DNA from: CAYRFE01 sp964423645 [NCBI: uncultured bacterium] | Lineage (GTDB): Bacteria > Macinerneyibacteriota > Macinerneyibacteria > Macinerneyibacteriales | Length of the DNA: 37,174 nucleotides | Direction of reading: 5' to 3' | Assembly: GCA_964423645.1 (NCBI GenBank) | Contig: CAYRFE010000032.1 | Span: 1-37,174, forward strand | In this document: in pieces, positions 24,291 to 31,908 of the stretch | Position numbering within the stretch: the first letter of the stretch is position 1 | How the letters are laid out: each line of letters begins with the position of its first letter | Notes under the pieces: model-generated | What the model was told of the DNA's origin: nothing | What the model saw: only the letters and a program-made list of their open reading frames with translations | Database searches by the model: none | Translations under genes and position numbers: made by a program

Positions 24291-24314
24291 TACCCCGCAG
24301 CATGCTACGGGGTA
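24291..24314. repeat. Palindromic repeat with flanks shared at 27601
   Basis: TACCCCG...CGGGGTA arms enclose AGCATGCT. The whole 24 bp is an inverted repeat with one mismatched pair. The surrounding sequence (GAACTAC before, GGTATCTC and an A-run plus ATAC after) recurs at 27604-27652, so this is a second dispersed element, next to hairpin repeats in both places. Confidence 0.65.
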
Positions 24315-24328
24315 TCTCCCCAAAAAAT

Positions 24329-24500
24329 ACTATATTTGTTCGCCCACCCCAAACCCCTCCCTTTTCTTTTTGGGAGGGGCTTAATTTCGGTTACAGACAC
24401 GGCATGCCGTGTCTCTACACCGTCCCCACACCCCTAATAATAACAAAATTATAATAGTGAAGCCGAAGCAAGCTTCGGGGAATTTGACCCATTTAGATTA
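24329..24500 (+). repeat. Dispersed GC-rich hairpin repeat, copy 4 (subfamily I)
   Basis: The copy starts with ACTATATTTGTTCGCCCACC. The first stem is CCCCTCCC...GGGAGGGG and the second hairpin is the perfect palindrome GACACGGCATGCCGTGTC (24396-24413). The tail is CCGAAGC-AA-GCTTCGG with GGGGAATTTGACCCATTT. The start and tail match copy 1 at 1041-1184. Confidence 0.85.
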
Positions 24501-24519
24501 AAAACGACCTGAAATAAAT

Positions 24520-24948
24520 TTATAATTTCTTTCCGCACAACGGACATTTATCGGGAATTTCATCCATTCCCGCCCAACCGCATTCCCGACATACATACGT
24601 ATTACGAACGGTCGTTTTCCCTTTGACCTGTTGTGTCAGCATCATAAACGACATTTTCGCACAATCGCGCGCACGTACTGCGATCTTCTCTGCATCACGC
24701 CCTTCTTTAACGGCTACCTTCTCTGCAGTTTTTAAAAATGTCTCGATGGATTCGCGCAATTCTTCCGCGAACATATCATGCGTGACATTACCGTAAAGAT
24801 AGGTATAGCAATGTACCATTTGAATCCTCGCTCCCTCGGCGAGCACCGAATAAACTTCTGCGTCAGGATGCAATTCTTTTTGCGTGACATAAAAACAATA
24901 CCATTTAGAAAGTTTTTCAAATAATTCATGAATTATTGACGTATTCAT
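24520..24948 (-). CDS. Helical protein with C-terminal rubredoxin-like zinc ribbon
   Basis: The 142-residue protein ends in YVCRECGWAGMDEIPDKCPLCGKK, with C120xxC123 and C135xxC138, as in the rubredoxin-like tail of rubrerythrins. The N-terminal ~110 residues are helical, but the glutamate and ExxH metal ligands of rubrerythrin are not evident, so it is not a standard rubrerythrin. It may bind iron or zinc and transfer electrons or hold structure. It overlaps the tilS stop by ATGA and is the last gene of the yhaM-tilS operon. Confidence 0.75.
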   Translation of the reverse strand: MNTSIIHELFEKLSKWYCFYVTQKELHPDAEVYSVLAEGARIQMVHCYTYLYGNVTHDMFAEELRESIETFLKTAEKVAVKEGRDAEKIAVRARDCAKMSFMMLTQQVKGKTTVRNTYVCRECGWAGMDEIPDKCPLCGKKL

Positions 24949-26327
24949 TCCTTCTCCTTTGTCTGCATTTCCGTATGAACGGTATAACGTACATGAATGT
25001 ACGGACGTTTGAACGGCACATCGGTATACGCACTCTTATCAATCCCTACGATGCTATAAATACGTTCTTTATCGGCGATCAGAAGCACTTTGTCACGTAA
25101 TACACGCGGAATTCGAATATCATTAAAAAATTTTTTAAGTTTTCTGCGCTTCATCGATCGCATAGAAATAAAGACATCTCCCGGAGTGCGAGTTCGTGCA
25201 CACAATGTCGGTAAATCTATCAGTGTTGTGGGAATGTAACACTCATTTTCATCAATAAATACAGGCAGATCATTATCAAAATCACGTACCGTGAGTGTTG
25301 TTTTGTATTTTTCAATAAAGTGCTCTCCCGATACAAGCGGGAACTGATCTTCAATGAAGAAGTCTTCCTCTTGAATAAAATACAATTGTTCGAAATTATA
25401 ATGCACCTCTAAGAAATCCGAGACCATTATGAATTTCCCTGAGTTTTTACCCAAAATCAATTCGATTATTGCGGCTGTCTTATCAAAAGATAACGTGATC
25501 TTATAATATGTTTTCGTGATATATTCAATAATATCGGGTAACAACAATGCTTCAATTGAAGCCAACTCTAAAACATATCCGCCCTTTACGACGTAAAGAT
25601 GTTCTTCGATCGCCTTTGATACCTGTTCGCTGATCAAAGAATGAGCATTTTTTACAATAGAATGGAACCGTAGTAATGCATCGTCAAAGCGAGGGTTAAT
25701 TTGAGTGAAAATCGGTATAATTTCATTGCGAATTTTATTGCGGTCAAATGTATTGACCGAATTGGTTGAATCTTCAGTAAACTCTATATGAGAGTCTGTC
25801 AGATATGCTCGGATCTCATCTGCGGTAATGGTTAAAAGCGGGCGTATGACATATCCCCGCTGCTCATGAATACCTGCAAAACCATCTAATCCGGTGCCTT
25901 TGACCAAACGCATAAGAAGTGTCTCGATCTGATCATCTTTTGTATGTGCGGTAACAATTTTATTATAACCGTGAACTCGTGCGTAGTGTTCAAGGATTTT
26001 ATATCGCACTTCTCGTCCCGTATCCTCAAGTGATCGCTTCCACATAAGCGATAAGAGTTTCACATTCACACGTTCACAATAAAAGGGTACCCCCCTGCTT
26101 ATAGAAAATTCGCGACAAAACAATTCATCACGTGTGCTGTCATCACCGCGAAGACGATGATTGACATGAAGACATGCAAGATGATTGATGCCCAATTGTT
26201 GTTTTAACCGTTGAAGAATTAACGTACAGAACACAGAGTCTTTTCCGCCCGACAAGGCAATAAGTACCGAATCTCCCGGTTCAATTAAGTGCCGCGAAGT
26301 CACAAAATCATATACTTTTTCAAGCAT
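24945..26327 (-). CDS. tilS: tRNA(Ile)-lysidine synthase
   Basis: TilS converts cytidine 34 of tRNA(Ile2) into lysidine, which changes its codon from AUG to AUA and is essential in most bacteria. The PP-loop ATP-pyrophosphatase motif SGGKDS is at residues ~26-31. Conserved neighbours CLHVNHRLRGDDSTRDELFCREF, VTAHTKDDQIETLLMRL and a C-terminal TilS domain with MRSMKRRKLKKFFNDIRIPR are all present. Length (460 residues) is normal. The start is ATG at 26327, overlapping the upstream stop as TGATG; a GTG at 26330 is also possible. It lies between the YhaM-like and rubredoxin-like genes in one operon. Confidence 0.95.
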   Translation of the reverse strand: MLEKVYDFVTSRHLIEPGDSVLIALSGGKDSVFCTLILQRLKQQLGINHLACLHVNHRLRGDDSTRDELFCREFSISRGVPFYCERVNVKLLSLMWKRSLEDTGREVRYKILEHYARVHGYNKIVTAHTKDDQIETLLMRLVKGTGLDGFAGIHEQRGYVIRPLLTITADEIRAYLTDSHIEFTEDSTNSVNTFDRNKIRNEIIPIFTQINPRFDDALLRFHSIVKNAHSLISEQVSKAIEEHLYVVKGGYVLELASIEALLLPDIIEYITKTYYKITLSFDKTAAIIELILGKNSGKFIMVSDFLEVHYNFEQLYFIQEEDFFIEDQFPLVSGEHFIEKYKTTLTVRDFDNDLPVFIDENECYIPTTLIDLPTLCARTRTPGDVFISMRSMKRRKLKKFFNDIRIPRVLRDKVLLIADKERIYSIVGIDKSAYTDVPFKRPYIHVRYTVHTEMQTKEKE

Positions 26328-27286
26328 CACCCGAAAAACACTTCCGTTTCAAACATTTTTTCATATCCGGTCCACACCGTGCCCTCGGTACGATTTTCTT
26401 TCAGATCCATAAATTTTCGTGCTTTTGCATCAATATTATCGATCATATGGACAAGGAACGCTTCAGGCGTACGTGGCAACATAACAGCACCGTACTCCGG
26501 TTTTCCATGATGCGATAATATAATGTGAGTAATTTTCTGCACCGTCACCGCATCAATTTCAACAGTGCGTGATGCCTCCTGCACCATCTCTGCACCGATC
26601 ACAATGTGCCCTACTAATCTGCCCTCATCGGTACGTTCAATATAACCAAATGTATTTTTATATTCGATAATTTTCCCTATATCATGTAAGAGGACCCCTG
26701 CCAGCAAAATATCACGATCAAATGCATGTTCCGGATATTCACCGGCTATCTTTACTGCAAGTTTACACATTTGCATAGTATGTTCAAGCAAACCATAGAC
26801 ATAATTGTGATGAAATCCTTGTGCCGCCGGAGCGGTAAAAAACAATTCCCTCCGCTCTCCACTGAAAATTTGTAGCAATAACATATGTATCTGCGGATCC
26901 TTGACTATCGCGACGAACTCATCAAATTCTTTCTTCATTTCAGCAGGATTACGCGGTGATGCAGGCATAAAATCTTCTTTAACCGCATTTGCATCTATTG
27001 TGAGACGACCGACCACAAGCTGCATATCGTTATTGAACAGATTTCCCTTGCCCCATACTTTCACTACTAATCCCGTTTCATTGGCAATACGTTTGATGAT
27101 ACCGGGACATGACGCTTCAAACTCTGCTATTTTCCACACTTTCGCATTTATGGTACCATCACGACGAGCAAGTGTCATATCACAATACTCACCGTTCTTA
27201 GAAGGTTTGATCTCTGCTTTCACAACTAACGCAGATGTTACAAAATCCTTTTTGTCCTCTACCTGTGCAAACAACATCTCATCCAT
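26327..27286 (-). CDS. YhaM-like 3'-5' exoribonuclease (OB-fold plus HD domain)
   Basis: The 319-residue protein has an N-terminal OB-fold (residues ~10-100, with CDMTLARRDGTINAKVWKIAE) and a C-terminal HD domain with HHNYVYGLLEHTMQM, LLHDIGKIIEY (H201-D202) and ILSHHGKPEYG. This is the YhaM layout; Bacillus YhaM degrades RNA and single-stranded DNA from 3' ends with metal ions. I use the ATG at 27286, because GGAG sits one base before the upstream ATG at 27292 but 7 nt before this one. It is the first gene of the operon with tilS. Confidence 0.9.
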   Translation of the reverse strand: MDEMLFAQVEDKKDFVTSALVVKAEIKPSKNGEYCDMTLARRDGTINAKVWKIAEFEASCPGIIKRIANETGLVVKVWGKGNLFNNDMQLVVGRLTIDANAVKEDFMPASPRNPAEMKKEFDEFVAIVKDPQIHMLLLQIFSGERRELFFTAPAAQGFHHNYVYGLLEHTMQMCKLAVKIAGEYPEHAFDRDILLAGVLLHDIGKIIEYKNTFGYIERTDEGRLVGHIVIGAEMVQEASRTVEIDAVTVQKITHIILSHHGKPEYGAVMLPRTPEAFLVHMIDNIDAKARKFMDLKENRTEGTVWTGYEKMFETEVFFG

Positions 27287-27456
27287 GTTCATACTCCTTT
27301 TACCATGCGGTATTTTTTATTCTTCCGTTAATAATAGCACGTCTGCCGAAAAATGACAATATAGAAGTACGAGGATCGAGGATTTTGAGTTTCTTGAAAA
27401 CGTTTCCCACTACTGAATCTTATATGAGAGCTTTGCAAAACGACCACTTTTTAATT

Positions 27457-27586
27457 TTGTGCCCACCCCAAACCCCTCCCACAAAATTTGGGAGGGGCTT
27501 AAATATTTTAATATATGGGGACTTCGTCCCCACACCCCTTTTTAGAAAACTAAGATACTTTGGAGATTTTAATTTTTGCAAAGGTC
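27457..27586 (+). repeat. Dispersed GC-rich hairpin repeat, copy 5 (subfamily II)
   Basis: The order is GTGCCCACCCCAAACCCC, first stem CCCCTCCC/GGGAGGGG, GGGGACTTCGTCCCC, CACACCCCTTTTTAG, then a tail of GAGATTTTAATTTTTGCAAA and GGTC. It nearly equals copy 2. A TTTGCAAAA motif also lies just upstream, at 27432. Confidence 0.88.
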
Positions 27587-27603
27587 AATATATAGGCGGC
27601 AGT

Positions 27604-27652
27604 GAACTACTTTGCAACAAGATACCACCGGGTATCTCAAAAAAACAATACG
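27604..27652. repeat. Palindrome element, second copy
   Basis: GAACTAC, a diverged hairpin GATACC-ACCG-GGTATC (27621-27636), CTC, an A-run and ACAATAC align with 24287-24330. The stem sequence differs but the hairpin is kept. Confidence 0.5.
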
Positions 27653-27761
27653 TTCATAGCGCACTACCCCGATACGCAGAAATCGTGATATGTGTAAATA
27701 TTCATACCGCAACGATTCATTTTTTTAAAAAATATATTGTCACTACTCAAGATGAGCGTCC

Positions 27762-28175
27762 CTATACATCAAAGACAACGCAACATGTATAATGATTCGT
27801 CTTACTTTTTATTATCGCAAGCTTATGAAAAGTGACGGCTTTTATCTCCTTGACCACAACTGTATTCGTCAAAATGATACAATCGGCATATACGTCCTCA
27901 TTTGAAAAACGGATGGTACACATCCGCACCCTGCAACCGTGTCGTGTGGTATAATAGAGTATTTCAGTCAATAACGACACCAGTCGTGTTTCTCGGTCAA
28001 CGCCGTCTGCGGAAAATGTGATATGAGTATGTGATGCAATCGAATTTTCTGTCTCTTCGCCAAAAAGAATATTCATCAAACCATACACTGCATCGGCAAA
28101 AAGCAGTTCAAGCGTTGTCGCATTCAGTTCAAGCGCACAATCTGCAGTGTGTTCCACTTCACGAAACGAGGTCAC
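27762..28175 (-). CDS. Archease
   Basis: Archease helps the RNA ligase RtcB to complete guanylylation and turn over, supporting tRNA splicing or RNA repair. The 137-residue protein shows the family marks FREVEHTADCALEL at the N-terminus (metal-binding Asp in HTAD), EILYYTTRHG, EIKAVTFHKLAI and the terminal VVFDV with the conserved aspartate. It begins with GTG at 28175, overlapping the U32 gene stop as GTGA. RtcB itself is not in the window. Confidence 0.9.
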   Translation of the reverse strand: MTSFREVEHTADCALELNATTLELLFADAVYGLMNILFGEETENSIASHTHITFSADGVDRETRLVSLLTEILYYTTRHGCRVRMCTIRFSNEDVYADCIILTNTVVVKEIKAVTFHKLAIIKSKTNHYTCCVVFDV

Positions 28176-30091
28176 GTCACACCTTCACCAAATAAACCTT
28201 TAGTATAGGTTGCGCGTGATTTCAAGGCATCCTTTTCATCGTGTATTCGTTCATTCGAGTTCAACTTAGTAATAATCGTTCGGTAAAGATCAACGCGTAT
28301 GCAAAATTCATCAAAATTATCGTATTCTCCGTTGTAACACATCCCGCCAACCTTTTTCCACAACCGCGGAATATAATCTGCCGCAAGTAAACGGTCACCA
28401 TTGTATAATACGGTGGATGATCCTTTTTTTCGTGCGGTCACCACGTGATGTTCGTCTCTGTACACACCCTCCGAAATCGAATGAAATGTGGTCATTAAGC
28501 GAAGAGGACCATCTATATACACAATCCCCTTGTGCCGAAAACGGTTCTTTAATATTTCCTCGATACCCGATTCCCACGAAAAAAAGAACCCGTCTTCATA
28601 CAGTGCCGCATGAGCCGAATTGACAATATTGAGTGTGCAAAACGGTACAGCGATTGTATCCGCCGCTCGAGCCATTCCAAGATCATTCATGCTTATTGCC
28701 ACTACACCGCCGAATTGTGCAAAGGTCTCATCCGTTGTACCGAAATCAGACATCGTATACACGGTTACACCATCGGCACAGTCATGTGATTCCACCATTT
28801 GCGTTGCAATAAAATGGGTAAAACCCTTTCTGATCGCATATTCCAACTTCTGACGATTATTTATCATGATCCAAAAGATCGACTCACATTCAGGTTTCAC
28901 GATCTTTTGTTTAATATCGAATTTTTCCGGACTGATATGAAGATCTTTTCGAACTATGTCGCTGCCATCAGAAAGTGGTGCGCGGATCTCCTGACCGGCA
29001 TCTCTATTTTTAAACACCGCATCGTTTGTACGTAAACGCGGTAATACAGGGGTTATTCGATACATACCTTTGGCGGCAACAACCGTCTCAATCGTACAAC
29101 CGGTGTTTATATGAGGAAAAAACAAACCGTCACCTATCTGTAAAGTGTGCGTAGAGGTAATTGTCACACTATCCTCGGCAATATCTGCCACTGTTCCGAT
29201 AGACACGCCTTTATGCGTGATATACGCAGTATTACGCGTATCATTGCGATGGAGTAACAATCCTTTTGTATACCCGCGATTGAATACATAATCGAGATTG
29301 GTCGTGACGGGAAGTCCGTTCAATGCTTCACGATACGAACGTACCACTTTTGCGGTATAGACGGCATCTTTCGCACGTCCTTCAATTTTCAAATACGCAA
29401 TACCGGCGTCATGGAGTGTTTTCAGATCGTCAATAAGACACAGATCTTTGCACGAGAACATATGTCCTTTACTTCCGTCATATTCATAAACTTTTCGACA
29501 CGGTTGACCGCACAGCCCGCGATTTCCGGACCGCCCCCCTATGAACGCACTGTAGTAACATTGTCCTGAGAATGCAAAACACAATGCGCCGTGAACAAAT
29601 GTCTCGATCTCCATTGCAGGCATATGTTTTTTCATCGCGAGAACCGTCTCCAACGAAGTTTCACGCGGAAGAACCACACAACGCCCTCCGAGATCGGCAA
29701 AAACCTGCAAAGCGTCAACACCATTAATACCCATTTGCGTTGACGCATGTAAAGAAATCTCAGGAAATCTGCTATGAATCTCTGCAGTCAACCCTACATC
29801 TTGCACGATGAGCGCATCGACTGAATAACGTGCAAGAATTTCAACAGACTGTAATGCCCGAAGCATTTCTCCGTCCTTGATAACAATATTGAGTGCTGCA
29901 TGAATCTCGATCCCGCGCTCATGAGCCCACGTGATACAATTGGCCATATCCGACAATGTGGCGATTGAATCATCCCCTGCGATCATTCGTCGTGCGTTAA
30001 ACCCAGGGACTCCGATATAAACGGCATCCGCACCGTTGGTGACAGCGGCTTTGATTTGGGAAAATGATCCTCCTGGTGCTAACAATTTCAT
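28172..30091 (-). CDS. U32-family peptidase-like protein (RlhA/YdcP type)
   Basis: The 639-residue protein begins MKLLAPGGSFSQIKAAVTNGADAVYIG, a typical U32 start, and contains the signature ETFVHGALCFAFSGQCYYSA with GNRGLCGQPCR. The cysteines here are those that hold an iron-sulfur cluster in RNA-modifying members. Several U32 proteins (RlhA, TrhP, UbiU/V) are hydroxylation factors rather than proteases; a role in rRNA or tRNA hydroxylation is the closest inference. I start at ATG 30091, where the conserved sequence begins; no Shine-Dalgarno is present, and a TATACT lies 6 nt upstream, so the mRNA may be leaderless. Archease overlaps the end. Confidence 0.88.
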   Translation of the reverse strand: MKLLAPGGSFSQIKAAVTNGADAVYIGVPGFNARRMIAGDDSIATLSDMANCITWAHERGIEIHAALNIVIKDGEMLRALQSVEILARYSVDALIVQDVGLTAEIHSRFPEISLHASTQMGINGVDALQVFADLGGRCVVLPRETSLETVLAMKKHMPAMEIETFVHGALCFAFSGQCYYSAFIGGRSGNRGLCGQPCRKVYEYDGSKGHMFSCKDLCLIDDLKTLHDAGIAYLKIEGRAKDAVYTAKVVRSYREALNGLPVTTNLDYVFNRGYTKGLLLHRNDTRNTAYITHKGVSIGTVADIAEDSVTITSTHTLQIGDGLFFPHINTGCTIETVVAAKGMYRITPVLPRLRTNDAVFKNRDAGQEIRAPLSDGSDIVRKDLHISPEKFDIKQKIVKPECESIFWIMINNRQKLEYAIRKGFTHFIATQMVESHDCADGVTVYTMSDFGTTDETFAQFGGVVAISMNDLGMARAADTIAVPFCTLNIVNSAHAALYEDGFFFSWESGIEEILKNRFRHKGIVYIDGPLRLMTTFHSISEGVYRDEHHVVTARKKGSSTVLYNGDRLLAADYIPRLWKKVGGMCYNGEYDNFDEFCIRVDLYRTIITKLNSNERIHDEKDALKSRATYTKGLFGEGVT

Positions 30092-30097
30092 GGGGAG

Positions 30098-30103
30098 AGT
30101 ATA
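30098..30103 (-). promoter_or_regulatory. Possible -10 element of a leaderless transcript
   Basis: TATACT on the minus strand ends 6 nt before the U32 start codon. With no ribosome site present, transcription would start at or near the ATG itself. The -35 region is poor. Confidence 0.4.
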
Positions 30104-30176
30104 GCGTAATTTCAAATACTTACTACACAATATTTTACCGATCGTTCATGAAACGGTCTTAAGTATGTGTTTTTAC

Positions 30177-30204
30177 TTGACAATTATCAAATACCCGTTA
30201 GAAT
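30177..30204 (+). promoter_or_regulatory. Promoter of the lipoprotein-like gene
   Basis: TTGACA (30177-30182), a 16-bp spacer and TAGAAT (30199-30204) lie just upstream of AAGGAGG (30213-30219) and the ATG at 30228. Confidence 0.7.
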
Positions 30205-30227
30205 TTTGTACCAAGGAGGTTTTTATT

Positions 30228-30938
30228 ATGCGTTTATTATGGATAATACCGGTTTTTCTTATTCTTGTTGCTGCTCGTTGCTCGACTGACAGTGATTCAT
30301 CTCCCACAATTGTCGAACCACCGATTCCGCCCGTTACCCAATCATTATTTCCGTTGCCGTACGGCGGTTCCTGGACATATCAAAAATATGTATACAATAA
30401 CACGCCCCCGGCACGTTGGGCTTTAGACGGAACGTATAGCAAAACAGCTTCAGTTGCATCACCGGGAACTGAAGACTATTTTTTCCTGATCTATGCGCAC
30501 GAAGAAGGCGGAGTTCATATCGAAACATCTGCAATAGTGTACCCGTATCTTTGTCCGATAGATGATGTCGTAAAACACTACGGAATCGAATCGACAGGGA
30601 TTTATGAATATGCCGATGAAAGTATGGGGATTTGGTACTCAAAGAGAAAATTTATTGCTTTTCCGTACGCGCAAGGCACGACATGGATCTATGAAGGTGC
30701 AACTTCTGTCACATTCACATGGGGCGCACGAGTTGTGATCCAAACCCTTGATAACGTCAATCCGTACAATTGTTATTCATTTACTCGTTCCGATTTTGCG
30801 AATACTATTTTCTTGTTAGCAGAAGGTGTTGGTTTGGTTGGTATGATTGATTTAGCAACCGACGGAACCGGCGAACCGTTGACCGGATACAAGACAAAAA
30901 TTCTTTTACGAGAACATTCATTCCCGACATCACGATAG
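30228..30938 (+). CDS. Putative exported lipoprotein of unknown function
   Basis: The 236-residue protein begins MRLLWIIPVFLILVAARCST, a lipoprotein-like signal in which the residue before cysteine is arginine instead of the usual Gly, Ala or Ser. Lipidation is therefore uncertain. A short Ser/Pro-rich linker (STDSDSSPTIVEPPIPP) follows, then a domain rich in aromatic and beta-strand residues (PLPYGGSWTYQKYVYN, FPYAQGTTWIYEGATSV) like many surface lipoproteins. The ATG at 30228 has AAGGAGG 8 nt upstream. It is a single-gene unit with its own promoter and a strong terminator. Confidence 0.8.
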   Translation: MRLLWIIPVFLILVAARCSTDSDSSPTIVEPPIPPVTQSLFPLPYGGSWTYQKYVYNNTPPARWALDGTYSKTASVASPGTEDYFFLIYAHEEGGVHIETSAIVYPYLCPIDDVVKHYGIESTGIYEYADESMGIWYSKRKFIAFPYAQGTTWIYEGATSVTFTWGARVVIQTLDNVNPYNCYSFTRSDFANTIFLLAEGVGLVGMIDLATDGTGEPLTGYKTKILLREHSFPTSR

Positions 30939-30946
30939 TTATAATT

Positions 30947-30984
30947 CAGGGAATAGGAATCATTCCTATTCCCTGCAGTTTTTC
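30947..30984 (+). terminator. Rho-independent terminator
   Basis: Fourteen-base arms, CAGGGAATAGGAAT and ATTCCTATTCCCTG (30947-30960 and 30962-30975), form a near-perfect hairpin followed by CAG and a T-run (30979-30983). It ends the lipoprotein-like gene and lies just before the convergent hydrolase stop. Confidence 0.82.
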
Positions 30985-30986
30985 TA

Positions 30987-31511
30987 TCAGCACGAGTATC
31001 GTATCATCGTTGAAAGTGCTTCCCATCCGATCGAATTGTAAATATTTTCAATCCATTTCGTATGCTCATGATCATCACTGATCAGCGCATCCTTCACTAA
31101 AAATGCCGTAAAATCATTATTCTGAGCACCGACAAATGTATGCAATACGCATCCTGTCGCACTTAATCCGCACAGAAAGAGAGTATTACACCCCTTTGTG
31201 CGCAAAAGTTCATTAAGATTTGTTTTATTGAACGCATCCCCATAATTTTTTACCACTCGATTCTCATGTGCTATGGTAATACGTTTCGGGAATTCAAATC
31301 CTTCTGTCCCCTTTTTTGGCCCGTACCCGTATTTGATATCTTCGTGATACACTGAAATGATCGGGAAATCATTCTTTTCAAAATATGAGATCAACCCTGC
31401 GATGAAATCCATTGCACGGTCCTTATGTGAATCCTGCATCATGTTCAAATACGCATTCTGGATATCAATGACCAACAATGCCGGTTTCATTCGTTGTACG
31501 GTGTCAGACAT
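30987..31511 (-). CDS. Isochorismatase-fold cysteine hydrolase
   Basis: The 174-residue protein has the fold's catalytic triad: D16 in LLVIDIQNAY, K88 in VVKNYGDAFNKTNL and C121 in GLSATGCVL. Members include nicotinamidases, isochorismatases and other amide hydrolases. The nicotinamidase metal site is not evident, so the substrate stays open. AAGGAG precedes the ATG. The next upstream gene starts 42 bp away on the same strand, so it may be the end of a longer unit. Confidence 0.87.
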   Translation of the reverse strand: MSDTVQRMKPALLVIDIQNAYLNMMQDSHKDRAMDFIAGLISYFEKNDFPIISVYHEDIKYGYGPKKGTEGFEFPKRITIAHENRVVKNYGDAFNKTNLNELLRTKGCNTLFLCGLSATGCVLHTFVGAQNNDFTAFLVKDALISDDHEHTKWIENIYNSIGWEALSTMIRYSC

Positions 31512-31552
31512 ATCATTCTCCTTTTCAAAATATTTTTATTCGCGTGGTAGTA

Positions 31553-31885
31553 TCAACGTAATGCGTCTAATGTTGTTTTTGCCTCAGGGGCCATCGCATG
31601 AAAATCCATCAACATCTTACAGCCGTAATCATCACAATCCGCACAAGTCTGGTAATCTTTCGAACTGCCGCACATTCTTATGTTACACATTTCACAATAC
31701 ATAAAATGACGTCCGTTCGACATACATCCGTCACAATTCACATTTTCAGTTTTTATATCCGCATGGAACATCTTCGACCACTTTTCTGCCGTTTCTGCAC
31801 GTAATGTATCATCATTTTTCTGTGTCGCAATATACGCGGGACAAATCGCACAATCCAAACCGCACATTCCCAACATCTTCTCCAT
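31553..31885 (-). CDS. DUF3795 cysteine-rich protein
   Basis: The 110-residue protein begins MEKMLGMCGLDCAICPAYIAT, the start typical of DUF3795, and has further cysteines in NCDGCMSNG, YCEMCNIRMCG and TCADCDDYGC, twelve in all. Such proteins probably bind metal (zinc or iron-sulfur); function is unknown. I start at the ATG at 31885 with AGGAGG upstream, because the longer frame would add 23 residues that lie before this site. Confidence 0.85.
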   Translation of the reverse strand: MEKMLGMCGLDCAICPAYIATQKNDDTLRAETAEKWSKMFHADIKTENVNCDGCMSNGRHFMYCEMCNIRMCGSSKDYQTCADCDDYGCKMLMDFHAMAPEAKTTLDALR

Positions 31886-31908
31886 AACATCCTCCTTCTT
31901 GAATAATC

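Larger units (their letters stand above)
23825..24519. other. Long intergenic gap with repeat remnants
   Basis: This 695-bp gap contains a degenerate hairpin-repeat copy (24051-24212), a 24-bp imperfect palindrome (24291-24314) and a full repeat copy (24329-24500). A 162-codon minus-strand frame overlapping it lacks a ribosome site and runs through the repeats, so I do not accept it. No RNA gene is recognised. Confidence 0.6.
27287..27761. other. Intergenic gap with hairpin repeat and palindrome
   Basis: This 475-bp gap between archease and the YhaM-like gene holds a complete hairpin repeat (27457-27586) and the second copy of the palindrome element (27604-27652). A 185-codon plus-strand frame spans it, but it begins antisense to the YhaM-like gene and reads through the repeat, so it is not credible. 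Confidence 0.6.

Noticed and set aside
23835-24323. 162-codon minus-strand open frame
   Set aside because: It overlaps degenerate repeat DNA, lacks a ribosome site and resembles no protein.
24520-24948. Rubrerythrin
   Set aside because: Only the C-terminal rubredoxin-like part fits; the di-iron ligand motifs of the ferritin-like domain are not seen.
27235-27792. 185-codon plus-strand open frame
   Set aside because: It begins antisense to the YhaM-like gene and reads through a hairpin repeat.
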